From the NCBI GenBank assembly GCA_039545355.1, contig BCJJ01000023.1:621362-685361 (forward strand): a stretch of 64,000 nucleotides of DNA, given 5' to 3'. The notes under the pieces were generated by a model. The model was not told the DNA's origin. It did not search any database and saw nothing but the letters and a program-made list of their open reading frames with translations. This stretch comes from Trichosporon coremiiforme (lineage: Eukaryota > Basidiomycota > Tremellomycetes > Trichosporonales > Trichosporonaceae). Shown in pieces: positions 34,435 to 46,050 of the stretch. Position 1 is the stretch's first letter. Each line of letters starts with the position of its first letter. Position numbers and translations under genes: made by a program.

Positions 34435-36302
34435 TTAGATGTTCACGGCGCTGGGGGTCAGTTCAGGAAACGAATAGATGAACTCACCGGTAGAGAAGGA
34501 TGTAAGCGACCGAGTCCTCGCCACCGCCGTCCATGGATTGGATCTTGGACGCGGGCACAATCGAGACCTTGTCGTCTGGTTGTCAGCTCATGTCGCGCAA
34601 GCGCTTAGCTCACCGTCAAACTTGTACCAATCCTCCTCGCCCGAGGCGGCCGGCTCGCCGTCGTCCTTCCGCGTCCAGCCGATATAGTGGCCTGAGTCTG
34701 CCGATGCACCCTTGTGCGTAACGAGTGCTGAATGTCAGTTCGTCCATTCCAATGGGAGTAAACTCACCGCAAAGCTCGTACATAGCGGTCGGATTTGAGC
34801 CGACGTCGGCCTCGACACCGCTCTCCTTCACGAGCTTCTCAACCTCGGCGTGCTCCTCGGCGCGGATCTGGTCCTCGCTCTTCTCGTCCTCGTCTGCAGC
34901 CTTCTTCTTACCGAGCCCGCGCTTGGCAATCTTCGCGCGGTCGTCCCGAACCTTCAGGATGTTCTTCACCGCCGTGTTGATCGGGAGCACCTTTTCCCGC
35001 AGCTCCTCCGTCATAATGTCTGTCACGTCGAGCTGCAGAGGGTACTTGACCTTGCGCATAATCTTGGCCTTCTTCTGGATGTCGCGGCGCCAGTAGAATC
35101 GCACCATGTGGATGGCCAGGTATTGCGGTAGACGAGACATGCGCGACTCGACGTTGTACGGCACGGTTCGGTTCAGCGTCGGGCTGTTCTTCTCCACCTG
35201 CTGGTCCAGACTGTCGCGGATGCCCGACATGAGGAAGTTCGTGTTGATCGTGATGTTGCATTCCAGCTTGAGCACCTTCTCGGTCGAGAACGACGCCGGC
35301 TCCTCAGGAGCCTCGGGGCACGACATCTTCTTCGTGAGCTGGATCGCCATCCACTCATCGATGAACGAGCCGTTGGACGTGGAGCCAGGAAGGCAAGCAC
35401 GCAGAGTGGAGATAAGTGCAGTCCACGCCTCGTCGGCATCTGAGACAAGTCAGTTGGCTGTACGACGTCGTAACTCACCCTGCTGGGCGTAATGTCCGTG
35501 GTCCTGCTCAGCAAACTGCGGCGCGAGAGTTCGAAGGGCGGTAATGAGACCGGCGGGAGGGACAGCGTCAGTTGTGCTGTTCATGCCATTGAAGAGATTC
35601 TTCATCGAGGTCGTCAGCCGTCCCTCCGGGCCGGCAGGGGGAGTAGCGCTCTCGAGCGTCGTCTGGAGCTGGGGGATGGTCCTGAGGGCCTGCAGAGTCG
35701 AGTTGAGATAACACGTGTTGCCGAGGTTGATAAGACCGGGCGGGCTGCGGGTCGCCATGGCAAGTTCTGACTCGTCCATGTCCTCGACGAAAACAATCTG
35801 CTCCTTGGGAGCTTCCGGCAGGGGGCCAGCGTTGCCGATCACCTGGCGTTAGGAGAGCTCGTGGAGAGCTTAGTGAGCTCACAGTAATGACTTGTCCCTG
35901 TCGTCAGCGCTGCAATGTGCGGGTTCAACTCACGGGCTTCAGTCCCATCTTCGAGAGATCGGCGTCATCCTTGTTTGTCAGCTCGCCGTCGCCGCACGGC
36001 ACCGCACCTTGAGGATACCCTTCAGCATGACCTTCATGCGATCTGCCGTCAGTCATTTGCACTGCTTGTTGCACTCACCAGCTGGAACACCGGTCACTTT
36101 GTAGATCGAGTCCTTGAACGCCGGCACCGGGGCCGTTACGTCCACATCAATGGGGTATGTTTTGCCGCCGTGCTTGACAGTCACTGCGCGTTAGTACCAT
36201 TTCTGCAGAGCCGAAGAAGTCTAGACAGAGCGCATCGATCGCCCAGTGCCGACACGCCTCGTGCTCACCGTTCATCGTGTCGGGGGTGCGAGTAGGAGGC
36301 AT
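34435..36302 (-). CDS. UBP6: Proteasome-associated deubiquitinase Ubp6 (USP14)
   Basis: Ubp6/USP14 binds the proteasome base through an N-terminal ubiquitin-like domain and removes ubiquitin from substrates. The UBL is spread over several small exons: VTVKHGGKTYPIDVDV, FKDSIYKVTGVPA, MKVMLKGILKDD, then VITVIGNAGPLPEAP. The C19 peptidase has the Cys box GLINLGNTCYLNSTLQAL (~35740-35690) and the His box DSGHYIGWTRKDDG (~34700). The end follows a 37-nt intron and reads LYRAVNI. The first exon gives MPPTRTPDTMN; translation could also begin at the second ATG (36275, MNVTVKHGG), which fits human USP14 better. Roughly 490 residues, the usual size. RPN6, another proteasome gene, is 20 kb away. Confidence 0.92.
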
Positions 36303-36613
36303 GTGGTAAAGGGAAGGACAGTGTCATTCCGAGCTGAGGTACACCGAATCTTTGCTTCTATGACGCGTCGTTGCATGACGATATCTGCTTCCGTTACAGG
36401 CGGCAAGGAATCTGGATCACATAATCAAGCTGCGTCAACGGCGATAAACAACGCTTCATGCATACATTATAGATGCTAGGTGCTATGCAGTAATTGGGAG
36501 AAAGGTATATGCTTGAGAAGAGGTATCACTCGAGGGAGGTGTCTCAAGAAATTGAGGATAGTTCGTAAGGACTTGCGGGCTACAATCGTGTATGGTGATT
36601 GTCGTCGGTTTGT
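36303..36613. other. Intergenic, UBP6 promoter
   Basis: 311 bp between UBP6 and the transporter gene, both on the minus strand. AT-richer than the flanking coding sequence. I see no gene or named motif. Confidence 0.45.
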
Positions 36614-38791
36614 TTACAACTTTCGCCAGGCGGTGATGATGAACTCGATCCACACGAAGGCGATGAATCCCAAGCTGGTGCTGAAAGCCACCTTACCTCG
36701 ATGCCTCTCGGCGTCCGTTCTCGCCAGTCCGCTCTGAGGATCGTCGATCGTGATGGGCAACGGAGCAGGAGAGGTAGTGCGGCGAGCCAGAGTGAGAGAT
36801 TCGTCTTCAAGGAAGACGTCTTGGATCGTTGTCGCGTCGTCGCTGTCGTACTCCTCGCTGGAATCATCCGGCTCCTCCTCGTTGGGGGATAGAGGAAGTC
36901 GCTCATATCGCCTAGCTTCGAACATTCTTGCCCGCTTGCGGTTGATCTGGCCTCTTCGAACAGCCTCGAACTTCCAGAGACCAAGGAGCTGACCAATCTG
37001 TAAGACGTTCAGAGCAGCGAAAATAACGAGAAGACTGTGGACAGCCCACTTCTTGCCCCGGCTCTCCTGCTCGTAGTCGAGCCAAAGTCCTGCTGTAGTC
37101 TGGGTTGCGGTCGACGCAGCAACCTCGACGGCCTTGTGGATGCCAAGTCCGAGCGGTACCAGGGACGACGGCAAGATTCGAGGAACAAGGATGACCAGCA
37201 GGAGCGGGGAGGCACCATGCCCAAACGCCCAAGATATGAGGGCTGGAGTGGGAGACGAGACCCAGGCGACGGGCAGCGAGAGCGACACGTAGCAGACTAA
37301 CGTCAAGATGCAAGAGATGAGCAGCAGTTTGAACGTCGTGCGAGGCGTCTCGGGACTGAAGTGGTCTGTGACCCAACCTATTACCGGGTAGAGCACGATG
37401 GCGCCGGCCAATAGAATCGATGCGTTGAGAGCAGCCTTGCCGTCGGTCAAGTGATAGCGAATCTTGATGATCTGGGCCAGGTCAGTTGAGGAAGAGCGGT
37501 TGTCAACTCACGTTGGCACTCAGGTGGAGGAACGGCTGCCAGATCATACCGCAGGTGACGTTGAAGAGAATGAACGCCCAGAACACATCTCCAAGGCGGC
37601 TGAGACCGTCCCACTTGACGATTCTCGCTGCTCGTTCCGGCATGTTCGGGTCCTCACCCCAGTGGAACATCAATCGTAAGATGTTGAAGAGCCAAGACAG
37701 CGTGCAGAGGATCAGGCCGACGGCGAACGGCGCACCGTCTCCTCCCCAGCTGGCGAGTGGCAGAGACGTCAGAGCCGCGATAAAGCTCGACGACTTGCCA
37801 CTGACGAGCCCCAGCGCAAGAGACAGACCGAGGTGACCGCCTGGTGATAACCTCGCCAAGAGCGTCTCCTGCACGACCATGAGGGGCGTCATGCCGAGCC
37901 CGAACACCCAGAGACCCAGGGTCATGGCCCAGATCTGGTGCTTCAGCGTTCCCAGGTAGAGGATAATCTGCCCGATGAGAACGAACGTTGTGCACACCAC
38001 CGAGGACAGCCGGGTACCGAATCGTGCCACGAGAATGCCGCCGACCAGTGGCGTCCAGGTCGCGTTCAGACTAAGACGTTAGTAAACAACATTCGCGTGA
38101 CAAGCCGACGAAACAATTGGGGATAGATCAAGAAGATAAGCAATAACGTAAGACAACCTTGTATGCCTGCACGAAACTCACTTCAGTGCAGAGATCATGA
38201 GCGAGAACTGGCTGTTCGTACTGCCGAGCTCGCGGTGGAGTCGCGACTTGAGCGGTCCGAGCGAATACTGGGTACTGATGTCAGCCAAAATCCCAAAATA
38301 GCGTTGCGATAAGATGCGGGTGGAGTGGCTGGGAAATCTTGACTGATGATTGTGCGGACTCACTAGTGCGACCCGATGGACAGCGTGCAGACCGCGAGGA
38401 GTGCCCAGAAGCGGCCCTTCGTCATGTCTCCGTGCGCTGCTTCGAGGTCTAACGCTCTACTTCGGAGCACGCTCGCCGAGCTCAGTCTTCGGGGCCGCTT
38501 CCCCTGAGGCGGGGCCAGGAATGATCGACTCGGCGAAGCGTTCCCGTGCGTGCGATCTGGGATCGGTCCTCCGAACGGTACGTCGCGGCGGGGCCAGGTG
38601 CCGAAGCGAGCCTTCGGGCTTCCCGGCGGCGTCGCTGGAGCCGTCTGCTCCGCCGCTGCGGCGAGGTTGGTGGCAACATCCGTAGGGCTGCCCGGGCGGG
38701 GCGTCGATGCCCCTGACTCGTAGTTGTGCATGGGTTGACGATGCCGCGTCGAGGGGAGTATGGCGGAAGCCTCGCCGCGATCTCTAGGCAT
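36614..38791 (-). CDS. MFSD1-like major facilitator transporter
   Basis: A 12-helix MFS protein of the MFSD1 type (lysosomal/vacuolar dipeptide exporter in animals; the substrate here is unknown). A ~120-residue polar N-terminal tail (Pro/Ser/Arg-rich) leads to GRFWALLAVCTLSIGSHY. An ~90-nt intron (about 38276-38364) splits that segment from SLGPLKSRLHRELG. TWTPLVGGILVARFGTRLSS, the long hydrophobic middle (LGLWVFGLGMTPLMVVQETLLARL) and a second half from ALNASILLAGAIVLYPVIGW follow. A large acidic cytosolic insert (NEEEPDDSSEEYDSDD) precedes the last helix (VAFSTSLGFIAFVWIEFIITAW). Four or five exons. MFSD1 assignment rests on the SxxxPLKxxL and TWTPLVGG segments. Confidence 0.82.
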
Positions 38792-41700
38792 TGTTACTCC
38801 ATCTGCTTGGTGCGTGTGTCGATGGAGAAAAGAGAAGGTCCGGTTCGATGGCGTAGGCGTAACTTGTGTTCAACCGAAACGACTAGTGAGACCTGGCCTG
38901 CGCATCTTCGGACACCGGCAGGCACCCGGTTGTTGCGTCTGGGTGATTGTGGTTGGTTGCTCCGCTAGTGGTGTCACGTGCCACTCCCGAGTGGCATCGC
39001 TGTAACGTTCTTGTTGCCTAGAATGCATAGCGCATAGCCTCTCTTCACTTCCTTCGCATACCGCAAAGTCCTCGGCAAGAACGTGCATCAGTCACTAGTG
39101 TACCGATGTCAACTCTTGCACACACACAGGTGATGATGGGTAAGGGTGCAGTGAGTAACTGCACCGATGAGATACGCAGAGACGTTACTGTAGTCTTCGA
39201 TATGCAGCAGGCGCACGCGACGATCAGGTTAATCAGGTATAACCCCTCGTACGTCACACGCTGCGTCCCTTGTTCTGGATCTGGGACGATAGAGGAAGCA
39301 AGGATATTTAACCTAATTTCCCGCGGCAGTTTGCCTATATGGTTTGGCTGCCATCGCACCTGAGCTCTCCCACGAGTGCTCACCAAGATTGTTGTTGCTC
39401 ACCACTTCGTCACATCAGAAAGATGCCGATGCGGCGATATCTCCCGTATGACGTCTAGCCATGCCCACCCGAAAACAACATCGTAGCAGTGCGTCATTGA
39501 GCAGCGTGTCGATCGTCGGGAGTGCATGGGGAAGGAGGGGCCGTCCATGAGCGGGGAGTGGGCGGGATGGACAAGCGTACGATAACTTGCGATATTCCAA
39601 TCGCTCCTTTTTTCCGGATTCAGCAGTTTCCAACGAAGAGATCAGGTCGTACGGATGGGCTCAATGGCGAATGGGTGGCGCCGCCACTCGCGTCGCACGC
39701 AGAGGGAACGCCGCTGGACGCGCCTTGTGTGCGCCTATGGTGGGCACCGTGACCATGTCACGGAGCAGCGGTTGTTTCGACTGGCTGTTGAGGCCGTACG
39801 AGTCGCTGTGTGGCAGCTGAAGACATCAGCTGTTGTAAGATTACACGTTGCTTTCGCTGAAGCACTCTGGTTTAGAACGACGCGGGGCTATCAACAGTAT
39901 TATAAGGTGTTTGTGCTTCGAAGGACTGAGAAGATTACGGGATCGAACGCGTAACGCACGGCCGTCAAGGAATCGGTGTTTGAAACTCTTCCATTTTCAA
40001 AGGCAGCTACCTATTCACCAGGTTTCGAGTGTGCGTCCTTCACGATAATCCGAACAGTCTTGTTCAAACGCCAGCTCCAACGCAGAGTGTACCAACGATG
40101 ACTGCCCGCGAGCCTAAATCTCCGGCCAATGGGGCCGGCAATGAGTAATACGCTACGGAGTGGATCCAGCTCTTTGACTAATGGAACGGGGACTGCAACT
40201 TGAAACGGCCTCTGCCTGCTGGTGAATGCGCCAGGCTCGCTGGAATACAGAATCCGAATCCGAGGATATCCAGAGGCCGCCCTCGGGGTCCGGGGTTCGC
40301 GATGCTGTCACGGGGCGCGGCGCACGGAGAGGGCAACGGGCGCCGGGCTTGCTGCAGCGGGCGAGCGTCGCCCTGCCGAAGGTCTTGCCGATGCTCGCTG
40401 ACCTGTCGCATGTCGGGATTCCCGCGAACTGTGGGCACCGTTGGCGGAGGGCGTTGGCTGCCCTCAGCTCAGGACTCGTCCTGCACACGCCAAGGCTGGG
40501 GCGGCGGTGGACCCTGGAACCTGAACTGCAAGTCGAGAGGTCGTCACATCCGAGCGAAATGGAGGCAATTCAACGACTTCGTTATCTGCCAGCCTGAGCA
40601 GCCTGGGCGGTGGGCGGTGGGTTAATACGACGACATATTGGGTTAGTCCCAGGCCAAACTTTGTATGATCGATGAACTTATTTTCAACCGGTATTCTGAT
40701 GTGCCCTGATCCACTGTCCGTTTCGACTAAACGACCACCATGTTTTCCTGCTCTAGTCCGAGGTCCAGCATTCATCTAGCCTGCCACAGCTTGCGGATGC
40801 GACTGGCCAACTGAGCATGCAAGGACGCGGAGCGGTCGGGGCGGACACACCCCTCGGTCACGCTTTTGGCATCGCGGCCCAGGCTCGACCGGCTCCGCAT
40901 AGGGCTTTTGGTCAGCAACGTGATCAATCCGAGCCCTACGGGCATATTCAAGGAGGGCCGAGGGACAGACCGCTCCTGACACTGCCGAGCGTTGCGAAAT
41001 GAGCCGACTGACATCCGGATCCATGATGACAAAATCCTCACAGTCCTCACTCAGCCTCAACGGATCAACGATCTCCTCGTCCCGTTACCCAGCAGCACAT
41101 GGACCCTAGGCAGCGTGTCAACCGGTGTGGCGGCCGTCCGGTCCGTGTGCAAAGGCCATCTCAACGGCCGTCGTGAGAATGGCATTGTGAGTTATTCATA
41201 GTAGTGATTAGGGAATGGATGCGAAAAGCCGACAGTCGGGATAATCAAAGCCCAGCGGGCAGCGGCTACGGGTTGTCCCACGACATGGGAGGTGGGATAT
41301 GGGATATGGGGATCGTCTGATCGCGTCAAAGTCGCGAAAAGAAGTGGAACCCACCGTCCCTGAACGGCTCGAACGGCCTAAGGTTGAAAGAGGAGATGGG
41401 ATCGCGCCAGATGCCGAACTGGGGAGCGAAGTCGACCCAGTCGGCTCACTGTTCACTGGGCGTGGTCCCACATGCATCAGCGCGCGCTACATGGTAGCCT
41501 AGTGGGTAGTGCATAGTACAGTCCATAAGGGGATGGGGACGCGGAACGGATATCGGTGTGACCGACCGCGATGGTTGTGTCGGACGAAACAAACACTTAA
41601 GAGAGGAGCAGAGACAGCCGTGCCTTTGACGTGGTGACATCAGGCGTGTGGTAGTCGGGAGAGCAAGCGAGCAGGCATGAGGTGTGCAGGCAGGCGGCCA

Positions 41701-43075
41701 GGGTGCACAGTGTGCACAGTGTGCAGAGTGGCAGACGTGCAGCAGCGCGCTAGAGCGTGATGACCTCCGATCTCATGCCCTTGATGCCTGATGGGCTTCT
41801 GTATTCTGCGCCCTCTTGTGCGCCAGACCTGCGAGACCTGCCCTCAATGAGCCTCCAGGCCCGGCACCTGCCCTGGGCCCTGAGCCCTGAGGCGCTCTGG
41901 GTATACCCTTTGGCCCCCGCCCCCGCCCGCCGACGGCGGTCTCAACCGTCACCGTGCACCCGGTCTCCCATCATCGTCGCATCGTCAGACCCGCCGGCCA
42001 TCCTGGGTCGTACGGGTCATCCTGGGTCGTCCTGCGTGCTCCTGACCACTGACCGGCTGGCCGCCTCATGCAACAGATCTCTGCTCATCAGCACCACCTC
42101 CTTCCCGCTCGACAACACGGCTCGTCCCATCTCCTCCTTCTTTTCATCTCTGCTCAACTCATTTCGGCACACCGTTGCGCACACGCTTCCATCATCACCA
42201 CCCGCAGCCTCGCCAGGTTTGTTGGCCGTTTCGTGTAAGCACCCCCCAAATCCAGGGCCGGCGCCCTAGCACGACCTGCGGCATGTGTTGTGCATCATCC
42301 CACAACCGCCCATGCCCAGCCCAGCCACGACACCACAGCCATGAGCCACTGCGTCGGGAACGAAAAGCTGACTCTGTAATAGTTCGACACCGCCTTACCG
42401 TGCTTAAATTAGCTAGCCGCACTCACGACGCGTCAGTGCAAGGTGGTGCGGAGCAACAAGATCTCGCAGACCCGCTGCATTCTCGACCGCCTTCTATAAA
42501 CAACAGCGAAAGTCGAGTCTTGCCCCGTTATCAGAAGTCTGAGCGACTCTTGGCACACAGTTCCAGCTCCCCTTTAAGACCACCACCGAACGCAGCTCGC
42601 CCGACAGCAACCCGGCTGCCAGACGTACCGACGTTCGACTGCGTCCACCTTCCTCGTGTCCAGCATTCCGGCCACTGTCTCAGCAGCCCGTCGCATTCGC
42701 TGTTCTCTGGTCCCTGCCCGCCTGGAATTTACCCTCCGTCCGGCGTCGAGGCGACTACGCGGTAGCGACGTCGGTCCCCACCCGTCATCCCTGCTCCTGC
42801 GCTCCTGGCCGCCTGCCGTTCGCCGTGCTGTCAACTTCATCACAGATCACACTGCACTCCTTATCTTGAGACACGAGCCCCCGACCTGACCTGACAAGAC
42901 ATATCATTACGTGCATTCGTGGAGCACGGTCGCATGCTGTTCCAGACCAAGTTGGGTGTAGCTGCTAGCCGACGGCTTCCGTCTCGACGTTGAACGAAGC
43001 ATCGTCCCACTCGCCGTCCATCAGCGAGCGACGCTCCCCGTCCCGCTACTACCTCCTCCCGACTTCTTTTTCAAC
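38792..43075. other. Large gene-free region
   Basis: 4.3 kb between two divergent genes, the largest gap in the window. I read both strands for homeodomain (WFxNxR), CAAX peptide, transposase and reverse-transcriptase motifs and saw none. It contains short tandem repeats (GTGCACAGT-type at 41703-41728; GGGATATG-like near 41290-41310; CATCCTGGGTCGT-like near 41998-42030) and one CACGTG (38975-38980). The last ~1.3 kb before 43076 are CT/CCN-rich, as in fungal promoters and leaders. Confidence 0.45.
41703..41728. repeat. Short GTGCACAGT tandem repeat
   Basis: Two exact copies of GTGCACAGT (41703-41711, 41712-41720) followed by a degenerate third (GTGCAGAG). The unit is itself partly palindromic (GTGCAC). 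No obvious function. Confidence 0.6.
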
Positions 43076-45472
43076 ATGCCCAACATCCTCAGCAATATCC
43101 CGGGGCTCTCGGCTCTGCCCAGCATCCCTAACCCGATCAACCTGTTCACCGATGACGCAAGGCCGTTGAGCTCTATCCTCCGACCAAATAACACACCCAA
43201 CGGCACACCGAAAGCAGGTGCGGACGAGGGGCCCGACACTCCTGGCCGTGATCCCAACCGTCTGGCGCCGCCGGACCCTTCGACGCCGACGCCCGGATCG
43301 CCAACACAAAAGCGCTTGCAGATTGCCGACCTTCGGGGTTCGACTGTCACTATCGCTACTGACGCTGGCGGGGAGTCTGATACCGGCGGGCCTCGGACAT
43401 TACAGCGTACAGACACTGGAAGGAGACGTGGGCTTAGCGTGTCATCCAAAGCTTCTGGCATGACTGGTGTCGCAGGGGCTGACCGTCGGCGACGACGAGT
43501 GGAGACCTTCGTGCTCGTCAAGCCCCCTCCCACGTCAGGAAAGAACCCGCTGAATCTCCAAGTGCAGCTCGTCGTCCCCGCTCGCAACCCCCCTGGACGC
43601 CCCAGGAAAGGCTCCAATGCGGACTCTACTCGGATCCCGTCCGGCTCGAGTGTCTCGACGTCGGCGACCACCGCGACCGTTGCTGCCACGGGGGAAACGT
43701 CATCAGCGGCGTCCACGCCTGCTCGAGGCTCGCTCGAGGAGAGCTCTCCGTCAGCGTCTCCCGACTCTGACACCGAGACACCAATCGCCCAGAAGACAGC
43801 AAGCGGCGGTGGTCTGAAGCGGTCAGGGTCTATGAGCTCGACCAAGAGTAACATTTCTGGATCGAGCTCGACGGGCAGCGGTCCCAGCAGCGGGAAGCGG
43901 ATCATCCCGTTGTACAACCTGGCGGTGCACAACGTCATGCAGCCGACACTCGTCACGGACGCCGGAACCGACAGCAAGGTCGCAAAGTACATGAAGAAGT
44001 ACCTGGACATCACGGGTGTCGGAATACTAGAGCCGACAGAGGTCTGGTTCTCTCTTCTCGGTACCGGCCCTCCGGGCTCATCACCGCGCCCCTCGTTCAA
44101 CCTGCAGCATCGGCCGAATCGCCCCGCCTCGATGATGTCCAACATGTCCAACTTAACACCGGCCAGCAGCCGCGTTGACATCGACTCGCAACGGGCGAGC
44201 ATCGAGACGAAGAGCAGCGCGCGCGAGGCGCCAGCACGCGAGGACAGCGCGAAGAAGTTCTTCGGCAAGATTTTCCGAAAGCGCAACTCTGCCGAGCCTC
44301 TGATCGCCGATCGTTTAACGAAGATCACGTCTACGTCTGCGACGTTCCTCGCGGTCGACGCGCCTGCAGTCAAGTCGCCCACGATGCCTGGATCTCCGTC
44401 CCTCGCACCCGTCACGGGCGAGGCGGTGCCCGTCGGGCAATCGAGCAGTGCGACCTTCTCGCTGGCTCCTTCGGTTCTGAGTCGCATGTCAGCGGAGATC
44501 TCGCTCGACGAGTCTGGAGCCATCGTCGGTCTGACTAAGGACGAGATCCTCGCTGGCCAGGACACGGTTGCGCTCTCGCGCTCCCGCCGCCCGATCGGAT
44601 ACTCGTGGACGGTGCGCAAGTGGGCCAAGAAGAACACGGAGGGATGGGCCGCGCATCTCGTTGCTGCTGCCGCTGCTGGCCTCGAGCTCGTCGCGGGCGC
44701 CCTCCCAGCCGACGGCGAGGACGAGGTCATCTTCGAGTGGGTCAAGATGCGCGTCTCGCCCATCGACGCATCGGGCGCGGCCGCCCTGCGACGCCATCCG
44801 GCTGCCGACGCACTGGACCCGTCACGCCTTCGCCGCCCGCGACGCACGACGACGCTCGGCCTCCCCTCGCCCGCCGGATCGCGACACGGCTCGCGCACCT
44901 CTCTCGTGGACGCGAAGGACGGCCCGGTCTCGTCCCCGCTGAAATCAACGCTTACTAGGCGTTCGTCAACGTTGCCGCCGCCGGATACGACCCCGCAGCG
45001 CCCGAGCGGGCAGAATAGCGCCAGCGCGTCTGACGCAGAGAGCGAGCTCGGCCCGCGCCTGACACGAGACAGCCGCCCGAGTACGCCGCTCGTGCATGTC
45101 GAGGACGATGATGACGAGTACGACTCAGACCCCGAGGACAGCGAGACGCCGTGGACGTGCAGTGTCTACGTCAAGCACACGGGGCAGCGGCAGCTGCTCG
45201 CGACCCTGACTCCGGCGCCGCACCACCCCAAGGTCATTGGCGTGCTCAAGATCCCGCAGGGGCTGCGCTCCGTCTCCCTCGCCAACGTCGGCACATTGGC
45301 CAGCGCGAGCGCGCAGAGGGGACAGAACGGCCAGGAACTCGCACAGCGCGTAGGCGAGGAGGTCTGCCTCACCGAGGAGAACCTCAAGGACGTCGTTAGC
45401 GTTACGGCCATGTGGCTCGTTGCGCGCGAGGAGTTTGGTGGCCTCGGCAGGCAGAAGAAGTCGAAGAAGTGA
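43076..45472 (+). CDS. Unrecognised Ser/Thr/Pro-rich protein
   Basis: A single long exon of 798 residues, unusual next to intron-rich neighbours. I do not recognise the family. It starts MPNILSNIPGLSALPSIPNP and is largely disordered: Ser/Thr/Pro/Gly-rich linkers with RRR and KKSKK basic patches. Three more ordered parts stand out: ETFVLVKPPP ... LNLQVQLVVPARN (~43500-43590), KRIIPLYNLAVHNVMQP ... DITGVGILEPTEVWFSLLG (~43895-44060), and a C-terminal GYSWTVRKWAKK plus TWTCSVYV-like block with PKVIGVLKIPQGLRSVSLANVG (~45145-45290). Codon use is very GC3-rich. A fungal-specific scaffold or regulator is possible; no function can be claimed. Confidence 0.75.
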   Translation: MPNILSNIPGLSALPSIPNPINLFTDDARPLSSILRPNNTPNGTPKAGADEGPDTPGRDPNRLAPPDPSTPTPGSPTQKRLQIADLRGSTVTIATDAGGESDTGGPRTLQRTDTGRRRGLSVSSKASGMTGVAGADRRRRRVETFVLVKPPPTSGKNPLNLQVQLVVPARNPPGRPRKGSNADSTRIPSGSSVSTSATTATVAATGETSSAASTPARGSLEESSPSASPDSDTETPIAQKTASGGGLKRSGSMSSTKSNISGSSSTGSGPSSGKRIIPLYNLAVHNVMQPTLVTDAGTDSKVAKYMKKYLDITGVGILEPTEVWFSLLGTGPPGSSPRPSFNLQHRPNRPASMMSNMSNLTPASSRVDIDSQRASIETKSSAREAPAREDSAKKFFGKIFRKRNSAEPLIADRLTKITSTSATFLAVDAPAVKSPTMPGSPSLAPVTGEAVPVGQSSSATFSLAPSVLSRMSAEISLDESGAIVGLTKDEILAGQDTVALSRSRRPIGYSWTVRKWAKKNTEGWAAHLVAAAAAGLELVAGALPADGEDEVIFEWVKMRVSPIDASGAAALRRHPAADALDPSRLRRPRRTTTLGLPSPAGSRHGSRTSLVDAKDGPVSSPLKSTLTRRSSTLPPPDTTPQRPSGQNSASASDAESELGPRLTRDSRPSTPLVHVEDDDDEYDSDPEDSETPWTCSVYVKHTGQRQLLATLTPAPHHPKVIGVLKIPQGLRSVSLANVGTLASASAQRGQNGQELAQRVGEEVCLTEENLKDVVSVTAMWLVAREEFGGLGRQKKSKK

Positions 45473-46050
45473 GGACGACCGTGGATAGCGTTCACGCCTA
45501 CGGATCACTGTCTTGACCCTCGACTTCTTCTGTAACCGCATGACTGCGACGCATTTCTTCGTCATCCATCATCTTACACTTCTTTCTTCCGTTTCTTCTC
45601 CTCTGAACATTCCAACTTTCACGACTTGCACCTTCCACTGTTCCCACACCGGCAGTAGACAGCAGACATAGCAGCAGTAGCAGCAATCGCAGCAATCACA
45701 GGCAATACAGCACTATCACCCAGACTTGTATATTAATTACATTTTATGTGCATGTACACATGACCATTGATGCTATCTCGATCTCGAGCGAATTATGGGT
45801 GGCGTGGCAGTCTAAGTGCGCCGGCTGTAGGTACATGTACAACAGTTTGACTTGCATGGGTGGGTGTGAGTGGGGAGATGCCTGGCCCGTTGGCTTGAGC
45901 GAGTGGGCGTGGGCTGGGCGGAGTAGACGTGGGTCAGTTCGTGAAGAGTCGTGATAGGCGACTGGATCGAGATCGGTGCACTGTCCGAGAATTATAAGTG
46001 GTTGTTGAATGGCGTTGCACAGATCGAGTGACGGAGCGATAACCCGTGCG
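45473..46050. other. Intergenic between convergent genes
   Basis: 578 bp holding the 3' sides of two convergent genes. A CAG/CAA-like degenerate trinucleotide stretch lies near 45660-45710, and an AT-rich TTAATTACATTTTATG segment near 45733-45750. I see no gene. Confidence 0.45.

Noticed and set aside
41757..42765. Two overlapping plus-strand frames (170 and 196 codons) before the 43076 gene.
   Set aside because: Composition follows the CT/CC-rich promoter DNA and no domain or splice structure supports them.
43021..44898. Long minus-strand frame (625 codons) opposite the 43076-45472 gene.
   Set aside because: It is a shadow made by GC3-rich codons; its product is Arg/Ser/Pro-rich with no domain. 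The plus frame is longer and more protein-like.
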